Source: Spongiibacter tropicus DSM 19543
GTDB lineage: Bacteria; Pseudomonadota; Gammaproteobacteria; Pseudomonadales; Spongiibacteraceae
Direction of reading: 5' to 3'
DNA length: 64,000 nt
Assembly: GCF_000420325.1 (NCBI RefSeq)
Contig: NZ_ATUS01000002.1
Location: 186,001 to 250,000 of the forward strand
Part shown: piece by piece, positions 18,909 to 28,768 of the stretch
Position numbering within the stretch: the first letter of the stretch is position 1
Layout of the letters: each line of letters opens with the position of its first letter
Position numbers and translations under genes: made by a program
Notes under the pieces: model-generated
Databases searched by the model: none
Seen by the model: only the letters and a program-made list of their open reading frames with translations
Told to the model about the DNA's origin: nothing

Positions 18909-19851
18909 GGGCCGCCTCAGTGTCGTTCAGGCTGCTCTGTAAAATGCGCAGCACCAATTGATCAAAATTCAACCCCGACTGCTTGGCGGCCATCGGGACC
19001 AGGCTGTGATCGGTCATCCCCGGCACGGTATTGATCTCCAGTAAATAGAAACGGCCGCGCTCATCGCGCATCACGTCTACCCGTCCCCAGCCTCTGCAGC
19101 CGACCGCATCAAAGGCCTGCACCGCCAGCTTTCGCAAACCCTGCTCGTCGTCTTCGCTCAACCCCGCCGGGCAGTGATAGCGCGTAGTGTCAGACAGGTA
19201 CTTGGCATTGAAATCGTAAAAAGCTGCATCGGTCTCCAGCCGGATCGCCGGTAAAGCCTGACCATCCAGTACCGCCACGGTGTACTCGCCACCCGTTATC
19301 CACTGTTCCGCAAACACCCGACCGTAGGGCTTCGCGGTATGCCACGCCGCTTCGAGCTCCGCCGCGCTATCGGCACGGGACATGCCAATGCTTGAGCCCT
19401 CGCAGGCCGGCTTCACAATCGCCTGCCCCAGCGTTTTACTGATGACCTTCCAGTCACTGTGCTCATCCAGCTCAACAAACTTTGGCGTACTCAGGCCGTG
19501 TCCTAACCAGAGCAGCTTGCAGCGCAACTTATCCATAGCCAGCGCAGAAGCCATCACGCCGCTGCCGGTGTACGACTTACCCAGACATTCCAGCGCGCCC
19601 TGAACTGTGCCGTCTTCACCACCGGGCCCATGCAAGGCCAGAAAGCAGTGACTGAACGGCGCAAGCTGCTGCATCCAGTCAGCATCGCGGGTATCGATTG
19701 CGGTGGCAGGGATACCCAAGCGAGCAAAGGCCTCCATCACCGCCGCTCCACTGCGCAACGAGACTTCACGCTCTGCCGAGCTGCCACCCAGCAGCACGGC
19801 GATTTGACCGCCAATGGCTTGCATCACTGTGTTAATGGCCGTGTCCGTCAT
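18898..19851 (-). CDS. ddlB: D-alanine--D-alanine ligase
   Basis: ATP-grasp ligase that makes the D-Ala-D-Ala dipeptide for MurF. Length 317. Early motif VLLGGSSAEREVSLRSG contains the catalytic Glu and Ser; LHGPGGEDGTVQG, the ATP-grasp segment PACEGSSIGM and the C-terminal metal-binding EINTVPGMT are all present. The start ATG 19851 directly follows the murC TAG with no gap; the end overlaps ftsQ. Confidence 0.97.
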   Translation of the reverse strand: MTDTAINTVMQAIGGQIAVLLGGSSAEREVSLRSGAAVMEAFARLGIPATAIDTRDADWMQQLAPFSHCFLALHGPGGEDGTVQGALECLGKSYTGSGVMASALAMDKLRCKLLWLGHGLSTPKFVELDEHSDWKVISKTLGQAIVKPACEGSSIGMSRADSAAELEAAWHTAKPYGRVFAEQWITGGEYTVAVLDGQALPAIRLETDAAFYDFNAKYLSDTTRYHCPAGLSEDDEQGLRKLAVQAFDAVGCRGWGRVDVMRDERGRFYLLEINTVPGMTDHSLVPMAAKQSGLNFDQLVLRILQSSLNDTEAAHGG

Positions 19852-21279
19852 CTAACTCGCCTGCGTCCAATCCTGCGTTGAAAATTGTTGCGCCAGTGCG
19901 CCGATATTCCCCGCCCCCTGAGTCAGCAGAACATCACCGGGGCGCAAATGGGGGCGCAGCTGCGCCAACGCCTGTTCAGGCCCATCGACGAACAGCGGCT
20001 CCAGCTTGCCCTGCAAGCGAATACTGCGGCAGAGGTTGCGACTGTCCGCTCCGGGGATCGGCGATTCGCCCGCTGAATACACATCCAGCAGAGCCAGTGC
20101 GTCCACACTGCCCAGCACTTTGACGAAATCCTCATAGAGATCGCGCGTGCGTGTGTAGCGATGCGGCTGATACAACATGAACAAGCGGCGATCCGGCCAG
20201 GCCTGACGCGCCGCCGCAATCGTCGCCGCCACTTCAGTGGGGTGGTGGCCGTAATCGTCTACCAGCATGAAACTGCCCTCTGCCAGCAACTGTTCGCCAT
20301 AGCGCTGAAAGCGGCGACCGACGCCCTGAAAATTGGCGATACCGCGACAGATCGCCGTATCATCCAGGCCTTCATCACTGGCAACCGCCACTGCCGCCGT
20401 CGCATTAAGCACATTGTGAATACCGGGCTGACCGATAGTCAGCGCCAGCTCGCCGCCCTTGCGGCGGCTCACGCGGAAGTGGCTTTGCAGCCCGTCCTGC
20501 TCAACGCTGTGGATACGGAAATCCGCGTCTTCCGCGAAACCATAGGTCAGTGTTTGGCGGCCAATTTCCGGCAACAACTCCCGCACCACCGGGTCATCCA
20601 CACACACCACGGCCACCCCGTAGAACGGCAGATTGTGGAGAAAATCGATAAAGGTCTGCTTTAAACGACTGAAGTCGCCACCATAGGTGTCCATGTGGTC
20701 AGCTTCGATATTCGTCACCACCGACACCATTGGCTGCAGATGCAGGAATGACGCGTCGCTCTCGTCCGCCTCTGCCACCAGATAACGGCTTTCGCCGAGC
20801 GCCGCATTGGTGCCCGCACTGTTTACCAGCCCACCAATAACAAATGTCGGATCCAGCCCCGCCTCGGCAAAAATCGAGGTAATCAGGCTGGTAGTGGTGG
20901 TTTTTCCATGCGTGCCCGCCACTGCAATGCCATGGCGATAGCGCATGAGTTCTGCCAGCATTTCGGCGCGCGGCACAATAGGAATGCGCTGCTCTCTTGC
21001 GCTCAGCACTTCCGGGTTGTCAGCCTTCACCGCACTGGATACCACCACCACATCGCACTGCTGGATGTTTTCGCCGCGATGGCCAAAACTCACGTTCGCC
21101 CCCAGGCGCTGAAGCCTGGCGGTGCTCAGTGAAGCCTTCAAGTCAGAACCCGACACCACATAACCCAGGTTCAACAGCACCTCGGCAATACCGCACATAC
21201 CGGCACCACCGATGCCCACAAAATGGATGCGCTTCACTCTGCGCATTTCGGGAACAATGAACGGATGCTTAGTGACCAT
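19852..21279 (-). CDS. murC: UDP-N-acetylmuramate--L-alanine ligase
   Basis: Adds L-Ala to UDP-MurNAc. I start it at ATG 21279 ([20 protein letters not shown]), which overlaps the murG stop and has GGAG 8 bases upstream; longer in-frame extensions read through murG and are spurious. Length 475. Rossmann motif VGIGGAGM at 21-28, ATP loop GTHGKTTT at 122-129, and the Mur ligase central and C-terminal domains. Confidence 0.96.
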   Translation of the reverse strand: MVTKHPFIVPEMRRVKRIHFVGIGGAGMCGIAEVLLNLGYVVSGSDLKASLSTARLQRLGANVSFGHRGENIQQCDVVVVSSAVKADNPEVLSAREQRIPIVPRAEMLAELMRYRHGIAVAGTHGKTTTTSLITSIFAEAGLDPTFVIGGLVNSAGTNAALGESRYLVAEADESDASFLHLQPMVSVVTNIEADHMDTYGGDFSRLKQTFIDFLHNLPFYGVAVVCVDDPVVRELLPEIGRQTLTYGFAEDADFRIHSVEQDGLQSHFRVSRRKGGELALTIGQPGIHNVLNATAAVAVASDEGLDDTAICRGIANFQGVGRRFQRYGEQLLAEGSFMLVDDYGHHPTEVAATIAAARQAWPDRRLFMLYQPHRYTRTRDLYEDFVKVLGSVDALALLDVYSAGESPIPGADSRNLCRSIRLQGKLEPLFVDGPEQALAQLRPHLRPGDVLLTQGAGNIGALAQQFSTQDWTQAS

Positions 21280-22354
21280 GGGCATACTCCATACAACAGT
21301 CGGCAGCCACATCAGCAGCATCGATTTTTGCCAGCGCCCGCGCCGCTTCCGCGCGCTCGCGCAATAGCTCCGGCTGCGTCGCGAGTTCGCGCAGGCGGTC
21401 TGCAAGGCGCTCCGGCGTGAGTTCACGCTGGTCAAGAATTTCGCCCGCACCGCCATCGACAAACCACTGCGCATTCGCGCGCTGGTGATCGTCAATCGCG
21501 TTCGGCAGTGGAATTAGAATTGCTGACAGTCCGGCCGCCGCAAGCTCGGCCACAGTCAGTGCACCGGCCCGGCATACCACCACATCGGCCCAGGCATAGG
21601 CCTCGGCCATGTCGTCGATAAACGCATCAGCGCGCACACTCAGCCCAGATTCGGCGTAGGCCTTGCGTACCGTGTCTTCGTGAGCACGGCCGGTTTGGTG
21701 CCACAATTGCAGCTGCGGCAGATCGGCAAGCAGCGCCCAGGTTTTCACCATGCATTCGTTAATTGCCAGCGCGCCCAGGCTGCCGCCCACCACCAACACC
21801 CGCAAACCGGACTCTCGCTCGGCAAAGCGCAACGACGGCGCAGGTAGTTCGGCAATATCCCGACGCACCGGGTTACCGATGTAGCGGCTTTTATCGCCGC
21901 CCAGCTCAATGGGATACCCGGTCAGGCAACGTTTAGCCAACTTAGCCAGCAAGCGATTGGTCGTGCCGGCCACCGCGTTCTGCTCATGAATGAGTACCGG
22001 AATACCCATCAGTTTTGCGGCCAATCCGCCCGGCCCCGAAGCGTAGCCACCCAGACCTATCACGCAGAAGGGTTTGAGACGACGTAGCAGCAACATACTG
22101 CTCAGAACCGCCAGTCCGGCCTTAGCCAGCGCCAGCAGTCGGAACAGGGGGTTTTTGCCGCGCACACCGGCCATTTTCAGACAGTGCAGCGGAATATCGG
22201 CGGCAGGCACCAGCCGGGCCTCAATCCCCTGCGCCGTGCCCAACCAATGCAGTTCAACACCGCGCTGACGCAGCGCCTCCGCCACCGACAAAGCGGGGAA
22301 GACGTGACCGCCTGTGCCACCCGCCATAATCAACACACAGGGCTTAGTGGCCAT
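21269..22354 (-). CDS. murG: UDP-GlcNAc:lipid I N-acetylglucosaminyltransferase
   Basis: Membrane-associated GT28 enzyme that makes lipid II. Start ATG 22354 ([13 protein letters not shown]) has a strong AGGGGGGA site and overlaps ftsW by 11 bases. Length 361. Glycine-rich motif GGTGGH at 12-17, second Gly-rich loop [10 protein letters not shown], and the C-terminal donor site with the [17 protein letters not shown] segment. Confidence 0.96.
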   Translation of the reverse strand: MATKPCVLIMAGGTGGHVFPALSVAEALRQRGVELHWLGTAQGIEARLVPAADIPLHCLKMAGVRGKNPLFRLLALAKAGLAVLSSMLLLRRLKPFCVIGLGGYASGPGGLAAKLMGIPVLIHEQNAVAGTTNRLLAKLAKRCLTGYPIELGGDKSRYIGNPVRRDIAELPAPSLRFAERESGLRVLVVGGSLGALAINECMVKTWALLADLPQLQLWHQTGRAHEDTVRKAYAESGLSVRADAFIDDMAEAYAWADVVVCRAGALTVAELAAAGLSAILIPLPNAIDDHQRANAQWFVDGGAGEILDQRELTPERLADRLRELATQPELLRERAEAARALAKIDAADVAADCCMEYAHGH

Positions 22355-23483
22355 ATTCCCCCCTGCATTCGCGCTCAATGCGGGCGACCAATGCCACCAT
22401 CGCCATGCACACCATCAGGCTGCTGCCGCCGTAGCTGAGAAAGGGCAAGGTCAGCCCCTTTGTCGGCAACAATCCCGCATTAACGCCCATATTGATGAAC
22501 GCCTGTGCACTGATCATCATCGATACGCCGTACGCCACAAAAGCATGAAAACGGCGACCGGTGAGTTCGGCGTGGCGGCCGATCCACATCATCCGCCCGA
22601 CCAGACCGACGAACAGGCCAATGACTACAACCGTACCCATAAAGCCAAATTCTTCTGCCAGAATGGCAAACACAAAGTCGGTGTGCGCCTCAGGCAGGTA
22701 AAACAATTTCTGCACGCTGTTCCCTAAACCGACACCCGCCAATTCGCCGCGCCCGAAGGCAATCAACGATTGAGTAAGCTGGTAACCGGTATTGAATTGG
22801 TCGGCCCAAGGGTCGGTGAAAGCCGTTAAACGCTGCATCCGATAGGGCTCAAAAATCACCAGTGCCACGGCACTGGCCAAACAGCTGAGAATGACCAGCA
22901 GAAACTGCCCTAGTTTCACGCCGCCGAGAAAAATCATTACAAATGCCGTACCGGCAGTCACCACGGTCGCGCCAAAGTCCGGCTCAAGCATCAGCAATAG
23001 CGTGACCGCAAACAGCAGCGCCATGGGTTTGATAAAGCCCGAAAAACGCTCCTGCACCTCTTCACCGCGGCGTACCAGATAGCCCGCGAGATAAAAGATC
23101 ACGAACAGCTTGACGAACTCGGAGGCCTGCAGGGTCAGCGGCCCCAAGGCCAGCCAGCGACGACTTCCGTTCACTTCGCGCCCCACGCCGGGCACCAACA
23201 CCAGCGCCAGCAGCAGGAAGCCAATCAACAGCCACAGCCATCCCGTGCGCTCCCAGAACGCGACGGGGGTGAAATACATCACCAGGCTCAAACCGAAGGC
23301 CAACGTAAAATGCAGGCCATAGCGCTTGGCAAAGAAGAAGGCATCGTCGTAACGGCTGGCCGCGTGCTCAATCGACGCCGACGTCATCGCCACAAACCCT
23401 ACTGCCAGCAGTGCCACCAGCAACCACTGAAGCTGGCGATCCATATCCTGCAAGTCCTGCCAGGCAGTGCGAAGGCTAAGCAT
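22344..23483 (-). CDS. ftsW: Lipid II polymerase / division SEDS protein FtsW
   Basis: SEDS-family septal glycan polymerase that works with FtsI. Length 379, about ten membrane segments. Family residues include PEAHTDFVFAILAEEFGFMG in the large periplasmic loop and the C-terminal FLSYGGSSLM. The start overlaps the murD stop by 8 bases. Its pairing with ftsI in the same cluster supports a septal rather than elongation role. Confidence 0.96.
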   Translation of the reverse strand: MLSLRTAWQDLQDMDRQLQWLLVALLAVGFVAMTSASIEHAASRYDDAFFFAKRYGLHFTLAFGLSLVMYFTPVAFWERTGWLWLLIGFLLLALVLVPGVGREVNGSRRWLALGPLTLQASEFVKLFVIFYLAGYLVRRGEEVQERFSGFIKPMALLFAVTLLLMLEPDFGATVVTAGTAFVMIFLGGVKLGQFLLVILSCLASAVALVIFEPYRMQRLTAFTDPWADQFNTGYQLTQSLIAFGRGELAGVGLGNSVQKLFYLPEAHTDFVFAILAEEFGFMGTVVVIGLFVGLVGRMMWIGRHAELTGRRFHAFVAYGVSMMISAQAFINMGVNAGLLPTKGLTLPFLSYGGSSLMVCMAMVALVARIERECRGEYGH

Positions 23484-24822
23484 GGCTCACCTCCCGCACG
23501 GCTTCACAGAACTGCTCACCGCGGTCACCATAGCTACGAAACATATCGAAGCTGGCACAGGCCGGAGACAGCAGCACCACATCGCCGGTTTCGGCCAACT
23601 TCCGGGCAGCCGCAACCGCAGCCGACATGCTGTCGGCGTTTACGGTCGGCACTTGATTGTTTATTGCCGAGGCGATCTGCGGCGCCGCTTCGCCAATCAG
23701 TACCGCAGCTCGCCCATGGCGACGAAGCGCTTCCGCCAGCGGTGCAAAGTCGCCGCCTTTTGCCAGGCCACCGGCGATCAGCACGACGCGACCTTGCTCA
23801 GCCAAGCCTTCAATCGCCGACACCGAGGCGCCCACATTTGTGCCCTTGGAGTCGTTGTAAAACCGCACGCCGTTTTGCTCATCGACAAATTCGCAGCGAT
23901 GGGGCAAGCCGGGAAATTCGCGCAGGGTATCCAGCATCGCCGCCATCGGGAGATCGGCAGCTGCGCCAATTGCCAGCGCCGCGAGCGCATTGCTGAGGTT
24001 GTGGCGTCCGGTGATACGCAGCTCATCCGCTGACATCAACGGCTCGCGCGCCAACGCCAAATAGCGCTGACCCGGCTGTTCCAGCAGGCCGAAGCGGCGG
24101 AAATCCGAACGCCCCAGACTGAAGACCCACTTTTCGACGTCCTCAGGCACCAGCGGCTGCGTCAGGCTGTCATCAGCGTTGATCACCACTTTTTTACAGC
24201 CCTGAAAAATGCGGTGTTTGGCCTGATGGTAGGCCAGCATCGACCCGTGGTGGTCGAGGTGATCGGCGCTGACATTCAACACCGTCGCCACTTTCGCGCC
24301 CAACTGCTGACAGCGCTCCAACTGAAAAGATGACAGTTCCAGCACATACAGCTCGCAGTCGTCGCTGAGCAGATCCAGGGCGGGGGTGCCCAAATTGCCG
24401 CCCACGGCCACACGCAGACCAGCGCGATCTGCCATATCACCGACCAGGGTGGTCACGGTGCTTTTGCCGTTGGAACCGGTAATCGCCACGATAGGCGCCT
24501 TGGCCGCCTCGTGGAAGCAATCGATATCGCCGCTGATGCGCACACCGGCTTTAGCTGCCGCCGCAATGGCCGGCTCACTCAGAGGAATACCGGGGTTCAC
24601 CAACAGCTCACTGGCGCCGGTAAATTGCTCGTCAGAAAAAGCGCCCAGTTGAAGCTCAACATCCGGATAGGCTTGACGAAAATCATCAAGGCCGGGCGGC
24701 TGTTCGCGACTGTCTGCCACAGCAAAGGGCAAACCACGCGACGACAGATAGCGGGCAACAGAAAGCCCGGTGGCTCCCAGTCCCACAATCACGCGCTTAT
24801 TGTCCGATGCAATGAGGCTCAC
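23476..24822 (-). CDS. murD: UDP-N-acetylmuramoyl-L-alanine--D-glutamate ligase
   Basis: Adds D-Glu to UDP-MurNAc-L-Ala. The best start is GTG 24822 (MSLIASDNKRVIVGLG), 17 bases after the mraY stop; the in-frame extension upstream runs through mraY. Length 448. Dinucleotide-like fold VIVGLGATGLS at 11-21, ATP loop GSNGKST at 116-122, and typical central and C-terminal Mur ligase domains. Confidence 0.95.
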   Translation of the reverse strand: MSLIASDNKRVIVGLGATGLSVARYLSSRGLPFAVADSREQPPGLDDFRQAYPDVELQLGAFSDEQFTGASELLVNPGIPLSEPAIAAAAKAGVRISGDIDCFHEAAKAPIVAITGSNGKSTVTTLVGDMADRAGLRVAVGGNLGTPALDLLSDDCELYVLELSSFQLERCQQLGAKVATVLNVSADHLDHHGSMLAYHQAKHRIFQGCKKVVINADDSLTQPLVPEDVEKWVFSLGRSDFRRFGLLEQPGQRYLALAREPLMSADELRITGRHNLSNALAALAIGAAADLPMAAMLDTLREFPGLPHRCEFVDEQNGVRFYNDSKGTNVGASVSAIEGLAEQGRVVLIAGGLAKGGDFAPLAEALRRHGRAAVLIGEAAPQIASAINNQVPTVNADSMSAAVAAARKLAETGDVVLLSPACASFDMFRSYGDRGEQFCEAVREVSHA

Positions 24823-24839
24823 GTCCGTTCTCGTCTCGC

Positions 24840-25922
24840 TTAACGCAGTTTCAGTGTTGCCAGGCCAAACAGCACCAGCATCACCGTGATAATCCAGAAA
24901 CGCACAATGACTCGCGGCTCCGGCCACCCCTTCAGCTCGAAGTGGTGGTGAATCGGCGCCATGCGGAAAATGCGTTTACCGGTTAATTTGAAGGACGCCA
25001 CCTGCAGGATGACCGACACGGTTTCCAGCACGAAAATGCCGCCCATAATGAAAAATACGATCTCGTGGCGGGTGATCACGGCAATGGTGCCCAAGGTTGC
25101 CCCCAGCGCCAGCGCGCCGACATCGCCCATAAACACCTGCGCGGGGTAGGTGTTGAACCACAGAAAGCCGAGCCCAGCACCCGCCAGCGCGCCGCAGATC
25201 ACAATCAGCTCCCCCGCCCCCGCTACATAGGGAATGTGCAGATACTCGGCAAATTTCACGTGACCGGTCAGGTAGGCAATCAGCCCCAGCGCTGACCCCA
25301 CCAGTACGGTAGGCAGAATCGCCAGGCCATCGAGGCCATCGGTCAGGTTCACCGCGTTACTGGAGCCGACGATAACGAAGTAGCACAGCACCATAAACAG
25401 CGGGCCCATCTGCCAGCTCAGGTTCTTGAAGAACGGGAAGTAGAGCGTGGTATCCACCGGGCTGTCCGCATTGATATAAAGAAAGACCGCCGCACCGATG
25501 CCGGCCACGCTCTGCCAGAAGTATTTCCACTTCGCGGGCAAACCGCGGGGATTCCGCTCGATCACCTTTCGGTAATCATCTACCCAGCCCACAGCACCGA
25601 ATACAAAGGTAACGATCAGCACGGTCCACACGAAGGGGTTACGCAGATCCGCCCACAGCAAGGTGCTGGTAAAAATCGCCACCAGAATCAAGGCACCGCC
25701 CATGGTCGGCGTGCCGGACTTGCTCAGGTGCGATTTAGGGCCGTCGTCACGAACGGCCTGGCCGATTTGATAGTAATTGAGGCGGCGAATCATGCCCGGC
25801 CCGACCAACAGCGAAATCGCGAGCGCCGTCAGCACACCGAGAATGCCCCGGAAACTGAGGTACTGGAACACAGCAAAACCGCTGATATGCTGGCTGAGAT
25901 ATTCCGATAGCAGTAACAGCAT
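24840..25922 (-). CDS. mraY: Phospho-N-acetylmuramoyl-pentapeptide transferase
   Basis: Integral membrane enzyme that makes lipid I from UDP-MurNAc-pentapeptide and undecaprenyl phosphate. Length 360, ten membrane segments. Conserved loops are visible: GGALI after SKSGTPTM, the Asp-rich [18 protein letters not shown] and the histidine motif [11 protein letters not shown]. It directly follows murF (adjacent coordinates). Confidence 0.97.
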   Translation of the reverse strand: MLLLLSEYLSQHISGFAVFQYLSFRGILGVLTALAISLLVGPGMIRRLNYYQIGQAVRDDGPKSHLSKSGTPTMGGALILVAIFTSTLLWADLRNPFVWTVLIVTFVFGAVGWVDDYRKVIERNPRGLPAKWKYFWQSVAGIGAAVFLYINADSPVDTTLYFPFFKNLSWQMGPLFMVLCYFVIVGSSNAVNLTDGLDGLAILPTVLVGSALGLIAYLTGHVKFAEYLHIPYVAGAGELIVICGALAGAGLGFLWFNTYPAQVFMGDVGALALGATLGTIAVITRHEIVFFIMGGIFVLETVSVILQVASFKLTGKRIFRMAPIHHHFELKGWPEPRVIVRFWIITVMLVLFGLATLKLR

Positions 25923-27284
25923 TCAGCCGTTCTCCCCTGATAAGGTTTGTTGCAGGGCCGTCACGACCTCTTCCATCGCGCTACTGCGCGAGCCTTTCAC
26001 CAACACCGTATTCACGTTATCCAGCAGCGTCGGCAAATGACCGAGCAATGCTTGCTTGTCGGCAAATGCGCGGCCAGCATCGCCAAATTCTTCAGCCATC
26101 ACGTCGGCAAACTCGCCAACAAAGGCACAGCTCGCCACGCCGGCATCGCGGGCATACGCGGCGACATCGCGATGCAGAGTCTCAGCATCCGGACCCAGCT
26201 CAGCCATCGCTCCGAGCACAAGCAAGGACTTGCCCGGTTTGGCTGCCAACACCTCAATCGCCGCCCGCACTGAGCCGGGGTTAGCGTTATAGCTGTCGTC
26301 AATCACGGTGATGCCGCCCCATCGCTGACTGAACAATCGACCCGCCGTGCTATTGACCCCACCCAGGCCTTCGGCAATTTGAGGCAGGCTTATACCGACT
26401 TCCAGCGCTGCCGCCGCCGCGGCCAAGGCGTTAGCGACCATGTGCCGGCCGCTGAGGGGCAACAGCACCTCAGTCTGCCCGGCCGCGCAATGCAGCGTGA
26501 ATTGACTGCCCTCTGCGGTCGCGGAAATATCCGATGCATAAACGTCTGCGGACGACGAGATCAGGCTGAAGCTGGACTGACGGCAGTGCGAGGCCTGCGC
26601 CTGCCATTGCGAGTAATAACGATCATCGGCATTGATCACAGCGAGGCCAGACGGGGACAACGCTTCGAAAATTTCACCCTTGGTTTTAGCTACGCCGTCC
26701 AGCGAGCCAAAACCCTGTAAATGCGCCGCCTGGGCATTGGTCAGAATCGCGACATCGGGCTGTGCAAATTCGCAGAGGTAACGGATATCACCGGCTTTAG
26801 CCGCGCCCATCTCGATAACGGCAAACGCATGCTGCGGCGAAATATCCAGGAGCGTGAGCGGCACACCCAATTCGTTGTTGTGATTCCCCGACGTCGCCAG
26901 CACGGAGGCGTTGCAAGACAGAATCGCCGCCAGCATTTCCTTGGTACTGGTCTTACCACTGCTTCCAGTAAGCGCGATCAGCGGCCCGCGGAACGCACGG
27001 CGGTTATCTCTGGCAAGGTCCGCCAAAGCCCGCTGACTGTCATCCACAATCACACCCGGCAACTCCTTGCATTGCCGGTTAACCAGGGCTGCCGATGCAC
27101 CGGATTCTGCGGCTTGCCGAAGGTAGTCATGACCGTCCACGCGCTCACCACGCAGCGCGACAAAGAGGCTGCCAGCACGGACCCGGCGACTATCAATGAC
27201 CACCGAGCTGATCTCGGAGTTCTCACCATAATGTTTGCCGTGGGTCAGCGTCGCCACTGCATCAAGAGAAAGCGCACGCATCAT
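25923..27284 (-). CDS. murF: UDP-N-acetylmuramoyl-tripeptide--D-alanyl-D-alanine ligase
   Basis: Adds D-Ala-D-Ala to the tripeptide precursor, completing the pentapeptide. Length 453. The N-terminal substrate domain contains SSVVIDSRRVRAGSLFVAL; the ATP loop GSSGKTSTK is at 107-115. The ATG at 27284 overlaps the murE stop in an ATGA junction, which indicates coupled translation. Confidence 0.96.
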   Translation of the reverse strand: MMRALSLDAVATLTHGKHYGENSEISSVVIDSRRVRAGSLFVALRGERVDGHDYLRQAAESGASAALVNRQCKELPGVIVDDSQRALADLARDNRRAFRGPLIALTGSSGKTSTKEMLAAILSCNASVLATSGNHNNELGVPLTLLDISPQHAFAVIEMGAAKAGDIRYLCEFAQPDVAILTNAQAAHLQGFGSLDGVAKTKGEIFEALSPSGLAVINADDRYYSQWQAQASHCRQSSFSLISSSADVYASDISATAEGSQFTLHCAAGQTEVLLPLSGRHMVANALAAAAAALEVGISLPQIAEGLGGVNSTAGRLFSQRWGGITVIDDSYNANPGSVRAAIEVLAAKPGKSLLVLGAMAELGPDAETLHRDVAAYARDAGVASCAFVGEFADVMAEEFGDAGRAFADKQALLGHLPTLLDNVNTVLVKGSRSSAMEEVVTALQQTLSGENG

Positions 27285-28768
27285 GCTGACGCCCTCCTTG
27301 CCAGTGCACGCCGGGCAGTAGCGACATCACTGAAAGGACGCCGCTCGCCAGCGATTTCCTGACTGGACTCATGCCCTTTGCCAGCGATCAATACCACGTC
27401 GCCCGGCCGGGCTTCGGCAATGGCCATCAAAATGCTGCGCTCACGATCTACATCGCAATGCCGGGATACCGTTGCAGGCATGCCTTCGCAGATTTGCTCA
27501 ATAATTGCTTCCGGAGACTCGCTGCGTGGATTATCACTGGTCACGTAGACGCGGTCAGCAGCCGATGCGGCACGCCCCATTTTGGGCCGCTTATCACTGT
27601 CGCGGTCACCGCCACAGCCAAATACGCAACTCAGGCGACCGCGCGTCAGCGGCCGCAGCGTCGCAATGGCTTTAGCCAGGGCATCTTCGGTATGGGCATA
27701 GTCCACCACAACCAGCACGTCATCATCACTGCGCTGGCATTGCATGCGGCCGGGCACCGGCTGCAAGCCCGGCAACAGGGCTTCAATTTCGCCAGGATCA
27801 ACATCGCGTGCCAGCAATACCCCACAGGCCGCCGCAAGGTTGGCGAGGTTGAATTCTCCCAGCAACGGCGTCTCAATCTCTACATGGCCCCAGGGACTAT
27901 GCAGTCGCGCACGGCTGCCGCGAATATCCTGCTCAAACGATTCCATATACAGGGTCGCTGACGGGTCGCGGAGGCTGTAATCAATACACTGCGATGCAGC
28001 ACTTTTTTGCAGTAGCTGCCGACCGAAGTCATCGTCACGGTTAATCACCGCCAGCTCCAGCTCGGGCCACGTAAACAAACGCGCTTTCTCTGCCGCGTAG
28101 GCTTCCATGGTACCGTGGTAATCGAGGTGGTCCTGACTCAGGTTGGTGAATACGGCAGCGTCGAAATGCAGTGCTTCCACACGCTTCTGCGCCAAACCAT
28201 GGGAAGACACCTCCATGGACGCCCAACGGGCCCCGGCCTGACACCACTCAGCCAACAGCGCCTGAATCGCGACTGCATCCGGCGTAGTATTGACCGCTGG
28301 CTCAAGGCTGCCAAAACGGCCGCTGCCCAAGGTACCAATGATGCCGCAAGGCTGGTTCATCGCTTCCAGTAACTGCGCCAACATCCAGCTACAGCTGGTT
28401 TTGCCGTTAGTACCCGTGATTCCTACCAGGCGCAGGCTGTGCGAAGGCTCTGCGTAATAACGCCCCGCAATGGCGCTCAATTGCTCACTCAGTCCCGTCA
28501 CTTCCAACACAGGCAGAGACCAGCTCGAACCGTCACAGGGTGCATCGGCAATCACCGCCACGGCGCCCGATGCCACGGCGGTATTGATGTGCTCACGGCC
28601 ATCCTGACGGTGCCCTTTAACGGCCAGAAATACATCACCCGGCTTGATTCGACGGCTGTCCAGACACAAGCCACTCAATGGCACCGCCGCGACTTCAGCA
28701 CTCAAATTCGGCAGCAGGTCGCCGAGCGAACGATGGAGAGGGCTGTCATAGCGCTTGATCGCTGTCAT
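27281..28768 (-). CDS. murE: UDP-MurNAc-tripeptide synthetase, meso-diaminopimelate adding
   Basis: Adds the third peptide residue of peptidoglycan. Length 495. ATP loop GTNGKTS at 119-125. The C-terminal motif DNPRSESP, near residue 410, is the DNPR signature that selects meso-diaminopimelate over lysine, as expected for a Gram-negative. The start overlaps the ftsI stop in a 4-base ATGA junction. Confidence 0.96.
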   Translation of the reverse strand: MTAIKRYDSPLHRSLGDLLPNLSAEVAAVPLSGLCLDSRRIKPGDVFLAVKGHRQDGREHINTAVASGAVAVIADAPCDGSSWSLPVLEVTGLSEQLSAIAGRYYAEPSHSLRLVGITGTNGKTSCSWMLAQLLEAMNQPCGIIGTLGSGRFGSLEPAVNTTPDAVAIQALLAEWCQAGARWASMEVSSHGLAQKRVEALHFDAAVFTNLSQDHLDYHGTMEAYAAEKARLFTWPELELAVINRDDDFGRQLLQKSAASQCIDYSLRDPSATLYMESFEQDIRGSRARLHSPWGHVEIETPLLGEFNLANLAAACGVLLARDVDPGEIEALLPGLQPVPGRMQCQRSDDDVLVVVDYAHTEDALAKAIATLRPLTRGRLSCVFGCGGDRDSDKRPKMGRAASAADRVYVTSDNPRSESPEAIIEQICEGMPATVSRHCDVDRERSILMAIAEARPGDVVLIAGKGHESSQEIAGERRPFSDVATARRALARRASA